Source: Muribaculaceae bacterium (lineage in GTDB: Bacteria; Bacteroidota; Bacteroidia; Bacteroidales; Muribaculaceae). From it: a stretch of 11,422 nucleotides of DNA. Below are positions 7,001-11,422 of this stretch, piece after piece. Position 1 is the stretch's first letter, and each line of letters opens with the position of its first letter. The notes below the pieces were generated by a model. The model was not told where the DNA came from. It searched no databases and saw only the letters and a program-made list of their open reading frames with translations. Both the position numbers and the translations under genes were made by a program. The stretch covers positions 1-11,422 of the forward strand of contig JAIDJJ010000602.1 in the NCBI GenBank assembly GCA_029052265.1. Direction: 5' to 3'.

Positions 7001-8275
7001 TCAAATCTCCTTATTCGATTCCTGCTCGGAATTTGTGTCGGAAAGAAGACTCTGAACTCTTGTCATAAATCTATCGGCATTCCCATGCATTATGTCTTTT
7101 ACAAATTCACGTGTATCAAACACTGATGAAGCGTCGCTTATATGAAAAAATTCATCTGCCAGTGAACCCCAGAAACCTTCCGACACCTCTTTATTTGGAA
7201 ATCCCAATACATACTCATTCTCACTTTCATCATATGATTTTATAGTCAGATAACCTGCTTGATACAACAATGGCACCAAATCACGGCTTAAATTGGTGAT
7301 ATTGCTTAAAGCCATCTCATTTCTCCGCTCCCCTTCAAGATTTTCCACCCTGAAGCTATGGGTCCGGATCAATTTGATAAGATAGTCTGACGTACCGCTT
7401 GCAAACCAATAGTAGTTTAGCTGCTCATCATCAAACGCATTCAAGACACTATATGGGTTGTAGATATCCTCTCCTGTCCTTGCAAAATGGTAGCCGTCAT
7501 AACATGCCTTGAACTTATCCCATACATCTTTCTCCGGAACACCCTGCGAAGTTGCAAAATTTGAAACCGACCTGCCAAAATCTCTGTGAAATTCACTTTC
7601 ACTAATCCCACAGATTGAATTGTATCTCGGAAGCAGGGAGATATCTTTCAGATTATTTAATCCGCTGAAAACTGAGACTTTCCCGAACTTTGTCACCCCG
7701 GTGAGCATTGCAAAACGAATATATTCATCGCATGACTTCAACACAGAATAGAAACTTCTTAATTCTGATTTTATCTCTTCATGAAGGCTATTCTTTTCAA
7801 GGGTATCAAGCATCGGTTTGTCATATTCATCAATAAGTATGACAACTCTCTCCTTCTCTTTTTCGGCAATATTTCTTATCAAAGACCCGAGTCTGACAGG
7901 CAAACTCTTGGTAGAATCACAGCCGTATTCATCTTCAAGACGTTGAAGATATTGATCGATCTTCTCTTTTACCTTTGACGGATTGTCGTAATTTTCTGCA
8001 CTGAGATCAAGCCTTATAACCGGATACTTTTTCCATTCTTTTTCAAGCGATTCCACACACAATCCCTTAAACAGATGTTTTTCCCCTTTAAAATAAGACT
8101 CCAATGTAGACAAAAACAGGCTTTTCCCGAATCTGCGGGGGCGACTCAAGAAAACATATTTGTAGCTATTGACAAGTGAATGCATTATCGCAGTCTTATC
8201 TACATACAAATATTTGTTTTGTATTATTTCCGGGAATGTCTGTATCCCGATCGGATATTTTATCTCAGAATACAC
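7001..8275 (-). CDS. AAA-ATPase-like (PF09820) protein lacking its C-terminal nuclease domain
   Basis: A 424-residue protein of the family PF09820 (AAA-ATPase_like), abundant and multi-copy in Bacteroidales. The start YPIGIQTF..II..KYLYVDKT is diagnostic; a variant P-loop follows as SRPRRFGKSLF (44-54) and Walker B as VVILIDEYDKP (144-154). Further family marks are CYDGYHF (258-263), NPYSVLNAF (273-281) and LLYQAGYLTI (336-345). Family members normally run to about 510-580 residues and end in a PD-(D/E)XK domain (PF08011, PDDEXK_9). Here the reading frame stops about where that domain should start, and the 86 bases downstream hold no remnant in any frame. I treat it as an intact ATPase half with a lost nuclease half. 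The start is GTG at 8275-8273, with AAAGG (8280-8284) four bases upstream and a perfect TAnnTTTG box before it; no in-frame ATG gives the full N-terminal motif. The gene is visibly richer in A+T than its neighbours, which suggests transfer. Its role is unknown (defence or mobile-element functions have been proposed for relatives). Confidence 0.85.
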   Translation of the reverse strand: MYSEIKYPIGIQTFPEIIQNKYLYVDKTAIMHSLVNSYKYVFLSRPRRFGKSLFLSTLESYFKGEKHLFKGLCVESLEKEWKKYPVIRLDLSAENYDNPSKVKEKIDQYLQRLEDEYGCDSTKSLPVRLGSLIRNIAEKEKERVVILIDEYDKPMLDTLEKNSLHEEIKSELRSFYSVLKSCDEYIRFAMLTGVTKFGKVSVFSGLNNLKDISLLPRYNSICGISESEFHRDFGRSVSNFATSQGVPEKDVWDKFKACYDGYHFARTGEDIYNPYSVLNAFDDEQLNYYWFASGTSDYLIKLIRTHSFRVENLEGERRNEMALSNITNLSRDLVPLLYQAGYLTIKSYDESENEYVLGFPNKEVSEGFWGSLADEFFHISDASSVFDTREFVKDIMHGNADRFMTRVQSLLSDTNSEQESNKEI

Positions 8276-8295
8276 AATACCTTTATTTTTATCTG

Positions 8296-8303
8296 CAAAT
8301 ATA
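8296..8303 (-). promoter_or_regulatory. -7 box of the AAA-ATPase-like gene
   Basis: Reads TATATTTG on the - strand, a perfect Bacteroidota -7 consensus (TAnnTTTG), 20 nt before the GTG start at 8275. No convincing TTTG -33 element lies 19-21 nt upstream, so strength is uncertain. The expected leader is only about 10-15 nt. Confidence 0.6.
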
Positions 8304-8323
8304 ACAATTATTTATTATATTTG
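8296..8323. repeat. Inverted repeat formed by the two divergent -7 boxes
   Basis: CAAATATAA (8296-8304) and TTATATTTG (8315-8323) are exact reverse complements of 9 bases, separated by 10 A/T-rich bases. Each arm contains one of the two perfect -7 boxes. It could be simple promoter symmetry or also an operator; no regulator gene is present in the window. Confidence 0.6.
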
Positions 8324-8346
8324 TACCTCAATTCTAATCTATACTT

Positions 8347-10746
8347 ATGAAAAAATTTTTTCTTTCATTAGCATTAGCGATCTCCTCTTGCATATCTCTA
8401 CAAGCCAACGACCTCAAATTGAAATTTGACCGTCCGGCGGAGTTCTTTGAAGAGACTTTTGTGCTTGGCAACGGTACCCAAGGAGCGATAGTATATGGAA
8501 ACCCCTCCCGAGAAAGGATATCCCTAAACGATATAACCCTCTGGAGCGGCGAACCTGATACAGCAGCATATACCCCGGGAGCATATAAATATCTTCCCGA
8601 AATCAGAGAAGCCCTCGACAAAGGTGATTTTGCAAAGGCTGAAGCATTGCAACATAAAATGCAGGGACACAACAGCCAATACTATCAGCCGCTTGGAAAT
8701 CTTTTTATTGATTTCAACGACAAGTCGCCTGTCAAGGATTATTACCGTGAACTTGACCTTAACAACGCAATCTCCACAGTCAGATATAACCGTGGCGGTA
8801 ACGACATCGTAACCAAATATTTTGTTTCTGCCCCCGACAGTCTGATAGCTGTAAACATCCGTTCATCAAAACCTGTTGACATGACTCTTTCTTTTGAGTC
8901 ATTGCTTCCTTACGAAACAAAATCTTCCGCACAACGCATATCGGCTGACGGATATGCCCCTTATGGATTTATTCTGGCGGAAGAGAATGGGAAACGGGAA
9001 GAGAAGATGCAATACGATCCAAAACGCGGCATACATTTCCGCACTGATATCAATGCATTCTCATCAACAGGCAAGATCTCGGCTAAAGATGGAAAGCTGT
9101 ACGTTGTCAATGCAAAAGACTTGACAATCTATGTGACCATAGCAACCAATTTTGAAAATTCATCCGTAAATCCGGCTAATTCAAGAAAGGATTACAAAGG
9201 CATTGCCGATTCCCGTGCCGACAGGGCTCTCGGTAAATCTTTCTCCGACATCGAAAGCCGGCATATAGAGGATTATTCAAACCTTTTCTCCAGAGTTAAT
9301 ATAGATCTTGGCGAGTCTGCAAAAGCTTTGCAAGAAATGCCCACGGATCAAAGATTGAAATCATATACCGACAACCATAATTTTGATCCAGATCTTGAAG
9401 AACTTTATTTCCAATATGGCAGATACCTGCTCATCAGTTGTTCCAGGACTCAGGGTGTCCCCGCAAATCTACAGGGTCTGTGGAATGAGTATCTGTTTGC
9501 TCCCTGGCGCGCAAACTACACGGCAAACATCAACCTTGAAGAGAACTATTGGCATGCAGAAGTGACCAACCTGAGCGAGATGCATTTCCCTCTGCTCACT
9601 TTTATAAAACGATTGCCAAATACCGGGAAGACAACGGCTCGTGAATACTACGGAATAGACAAAGGCTGGTGCGCCGCCCATAACACCGACATCTGGGGAA
9701 TGACCTGCCCTGTCGGTCATGGCAACGACGAACCGATGTGGGCAAATTGGAACATGTCCGGAGCATGGCTGTCTTCACATATCTGGCAACATTATCTCTT
9801 CACAAAAGACAAAAAATTCCTTGAGGAATACTACCCTACTTTAAAAGGCGCGGCTCTGTTCTGTCTTGAATGGATGGTGGAGGATAAGGACGGGAATCTG
9901 ATCACTACCCCATCCACCTCCCCTGAAAACAGATTTATTGCGCCTGACGGAAAACCGGTGGCGACAAGTGCCGGCGGTTTCGCCGATCTCGCGATGATCC
10001 GTGAATGTCTTGCCGACACAAGAAGTGCCGCGCTCGAACTTGGCACGGACAAGCAACTGATCGGGCAGATTGACGAGGCTCTCAAAAAAATTGCGCCATA
10101 TAAAATCGGGGAGAAAGGTCAGCTCCAGGAATGGGCTTCCGATTTCCCGGAGGAAGATCCCCGCCACCGTCATCAATCTCATTTGTATGGACTTTATCCG
10201 GGAAACCACATCTCGCCCGACAAAACACCTGAACTGGCAAAAGCCGCCGCACGTTCTCTTGAAATAAAAGGAGACAACACCACAGGATGGAGCACCGGAT
10301 GGCGTGTCAACCTTCTGGCTCGCCTTAAGGAAGCTCCGGAAGCTTATTCAATGTACCGCCGTCTCTTGAAATATGTAAGTCCTGACAGATACGAAGGGGA
10401 AGACAAACGCCGAGGCGGCGGAACATATCCTAACCTTCTTGACGCGCATTCTCCATTCCAGATTGACGGAAACTTCGGTGGAACAGCCGGAGTGGCGGAA
10501 ATGCTTATTCAATCGTCGCCCGAATCTATCACGTTGCTTCCGGCTCTTCCGTCTGAGTGGAACACTGGAAGCTTTAAAGGTCTGCGCGCACGCGGAGCAT
10601 ACACTATAGACGCGGCATGGAACGACGGGACAGTTACCACCCTTACGGTTTCAAGCGACAAAGGGGGGAGCACAAATCTGATTGTCAACGGCAAGTCCAT
10701 TCCGGTTACACTTAAATCCGGAGAGACAAAGACCTTAACTTTCTAA
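8347..10746 (+). CDS. Secreted glycoside hydrolase family 95 (alpha-L-fucosidase or alpha-L-galactosidase)
   Basis: A complete 799-residue GH95 enzyme, which inverts and removes terminal alpha-1,2-linked L-fucose, or L-galactose in some members. MKKFFLSLALAISSCISLQA is a signal peptide; cleavage after LQA is likely and a lipoprotein reading at C15 is weak, so it is probably periplasmic. Domain order: N-terminal beta-sandwich from FDRPAEFFEETFVLGNGTQG through SLNDITLWSGEP (about 25-275), a linker, an (alpha/alpha)6 barrel (about 340-720), and a C-terminal beta domain. By motif comparison with the Bifidobacterium bifidum AfcA enzyme, the catalytic set is kept: NIN (N394, N396), PSTSPEN (E527, likely acid) and QIDGNFGG (D707). 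The residue two before N394 is Thr392, where I recall AfcA has His419; Thr there may favour L-galactose. A perfect -7 box at 8316-8323 drives it, and a long hairpin follows 23 nt after the stop, so it is probably monocistronic. No SusC/SusD or other glycosidase is adjacent on its transcript. Confidence 0.94.
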   Translation: MKKFFLSLALAISSCISLQANDLKLKFDRPAEFFEETFVLGNGTQGAIVYGNPSRERISLNDITLWSGEPDTAAYTPGAYKYLPEIREALDKGDFAKAEALQHKMQGHNSQYYQPLGNLFIDFNDKSPVKDYYRELDLNNAISTVRYNRGGNDIVTKYFVSAPDSLIAVNIRSSKPVDMTLSFESLLPYETKSSAQRISADGYAPYGFILAEENGKREEKMQYDPKRGIHFRTDINAFSSTGKISAKDGKLYVVNAKDLTIYVTIATNFENSSVNPANSRKDYKGIADSRADRALGKSFSDIESRHIEDYSNLFSRVNIDLGESAKALQEMPTDQRLKSYTDNHNFDPDLEELYFQYGRYLLISCSRTQGVPANLQGLWNEYLFAPWRANYTANINLEENYWHAEVTNLSEMHFPLLTFIKRLPNTGKTTAREYYGIDKGWCAAHNTDIWGMTCPVGHGNDEPMWANWNMSGAWLSSHIWQHYLFTKDKKFLEEYYPTLKGAALFCLEWMVEDKDGNLITTPSTSPENRFIAPDGKPVATSAGGFADLAMIRECLADTRSAALELGTDKQLIGQIDEALKKIAPYKIGEKGQLQEWASDFPEEDPRHRHQSHLYGLYPGNHISPDKTPELAKAAARSLEIKGDNTTGWSTGWRVNLLARLKEAPEAYSMYRRLLKYVSPDRYEGEDKRRGGGTYPNLLDAHSPFQIDGNFGGTAGVAEMLIQSSPESITLLPALPSEWNTGSFKGLRARGAYTIDAAWNDGTVTTLTVSSDKGGSTNLIVNGKSIPVTLKSGETKTLTF

Positions 10747-10769
10747 GAAAAATTTTTGTAGAAAACTAT

Positions 10770-10825
10770 AAATACAATGGTCAGGTAAATTTTTAGCATA
10801 AAAAATTTACCTGACCATTGTATTT
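10770..10825. terminator. Bidirectional terminator with perfect 25-bp stem
   Basis: The arm at 10770-10794 (AAATACAATGGTCAGG...ATTTTT) and the arm at 10801-10825 are perfect reverse complements over 25 bases, with a 6-nt loop AGCATA (10795-10800). T-runs at both ends of the stem supply the U-tract in each direction. It lies between the GH95 stop (10746) and the stop of the convergent - strand gene (10840). The length and perfection are unusual for a plain terminator, so a repeat-family element is an alternative. Confidence 0.8.
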
Positions 10826-10839
10826 TAAAAGTTTATTTT

Positions 10840-11412
10840 TCAAGAGTTCGCCACTTTGGTTATAGCTGCTTCAAGCTGACGTGCCACTGCGGCATTCTCT
10901 TTTATAAAATGATACAGTTCCCCTATCTCTCTCATACCTGAATGTTCACTAAAATCCGTTCCATCTTTCCAGGATGCTATTTCGGACGCAATTTTACTTT
11001 CTGCCACCTCTTCACTTCCACTCTCTCCCTTTGGCAGGAGGGCTATGGCCCGTTCACTCAAAACGTCAAACGAAGAGAACATCTGCCAGTTGGCTACAAA
11101 TGTGAAGCAATTCTCAAGTAATTCAGGCCAGAGTGTAAGATCCACACGGGTCTCAAGTGAATCAAGGCTGAGGCTGGTTTGTGAACTGCATTTCATCAGC
11201 CGTTCCACGGCTGGAAGTCTTGTCTTGTCAAACGGCAAACCTGTTGGTTTAAACAGGTCGCACATGTCGTTGAAACTGAAATCGGGATTATACTCCGCAT
11301 CAATTCCTGTACGTTTTGATTCGGGAGTTGTGACAGCATAGCAATAAGCAAGAAATTTATTGATATTGTGCAACACTGCCGGCACACTCTTCAGCAGTTT
11401 ATCTTTCTCCAT
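10840..11412 (-). CDS. Hypothetical protein, 190 residues, helical
   Basis: I do not recognise this protein. It has no signal peptide, no hydrophobic membrane segment and only scattered Cys, so it is probably cytoplasmic. The sequence looks almost fully helical: LLKSVPAVLHNINKFLAYCYAV (first ~30 residues, broken here by helix turns), WPELLENCFTFVANWQMF in the middle, and a charged C-terminal helix (IGELYHFIKENAAVARQLEAAI). A flexible, acidic stretch (PKGESGSEEVAESK) separates the last two parts. The start ATG at 11412-11410 is close to the window edge, so its promoter and any upstream partner cannot be seen; a longer version starting beyond 11422 is not excluded but no in-frame start is visible. 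It converges on the GH95 gene across the 25-bp-stem hairpin. Its coding reality is supported by an uninterrupted frame, amphipathic helix patterns and a fitting terminator. Confidence 0.7.
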   Translation of the reverse strand: MEKDKLLKSVPAVLHNINKFLAYCYAVTTPESKRTGIDAEYNPDFSFNDMCDLFKPTGLPFDKTRLPAVERLMKCSSQTSLSLDSLETRVDLTLWPELLENCFTFVANWQMFSSFDVLSERAIALLPKGESGSEEVAESKIASEIASWKDGTDFSEHSGMREIGELYHFIKENAAVARQLEAAITKVANS

Positions 11413-11422
11413 TGCATAATGC

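Larger units (their letters stand above)
8292..8323 (+). promoter_or_regulatory. Promoter of the GH95 gene
   Basis: TATATTTG at 8316-8323 is a perfect Bacteroidota -7 box. A weak -33 element, TCTG (8292-8295), lies 20 nt upstream, the usual spacing. Transcription should start near 8330, leaving a leader of about 17 nt before the ATG at 8347 with no Shine-Dalgarno site. The -33 region abuts the -7 box of the divergent gene, so the two promoters overlap. Confidence 0.6.

Noticed and set aside
10748..10757. A-run/T-run AAAAATTTTT-like stretch just after the GH95 stop
   Set aside because: A very short A/T-only hairpin with no stable stem; the 25-bp-stem hairpin downstream is a far better terminator.

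Overview
The window looks like one assembled contig from a gut-type Bacteroidota (Bacteroidales, perhaps Muribaculaceae, Bacteroides or a relative). The evidence is Bacteroidota-style lipoprotein signals (a lipid Cys followed by an acidic run), start regions that are A/T-rich and mostly lack Shine-Dalgarno sites, perfect TAnnTTTG -7 promoter boxes, and protein families typical of the phylum: a DUF6057-like membrane protein, TolB/PD40-like lipoproteins with a CxxCH motif, an AAA-ATPase-like (PF09820) protein, and GH5 and GH95 glycosidases. The first ~23-37 bases are not genomic. They match the Illumina Nextera read-2 transposase adapter, so the left end is a contig end and the first gene lacks its true start.

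Left region (about 24-6914, all + strand, gaps of 8-54 nt): a probable five-gene operon. Its order is a lipoprotein with one c-type haem motif and a TolB-like propeller; a six-helix membrane protein with a periplasm-sized soluble C-terminal half (DUF6057-like); a second paralogous haem-motif propeller lipoprotein; a two-domain chorismatase-like/Rid-family protein; and a surface-type GH5 lipoprotein. A hairpin at 6932-6972 closes the operon. The first three genes look like an envelope module. The fourth suggests a cytoplasmic enzyme acting on chorismate or a related small molecule. What the module does as a whole is unknown to me, and it is the best candidate here for an undescribed system.

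Middle region (7001-8275, - strand): a PF09820-type AAA-ATPase-like protein that ends just where the usual C-terminal PD-(D/E)XK nuclease domain should begin. The gene is visibly more A+T-rich than its neighbours and looks like an acquired, truncated accessory gene. It is transcribed divergently from the next gene through a 71-bp region in which two perfect -7 boxes form a symmetric inverted repeat.

Right region (8347-11422): a complete secreted GH95 alpha-L-fucosidase or alpha-L-galactosidase; then a perfect 25-bp-stem hairpin that can terminate transcription in both directions; then an unrecognised 190-residue protein on the - strand. GH5 and GH95 together would suit removal of a fucosylated or L-galactosylated side chain and cleavage of a beta-glucan backbone such as xyloglucan. 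No SusC/SusD pair is visible, so this is only a suggestion. I saw no tRNA, rRNA, CRISPR array or insertion sequence.
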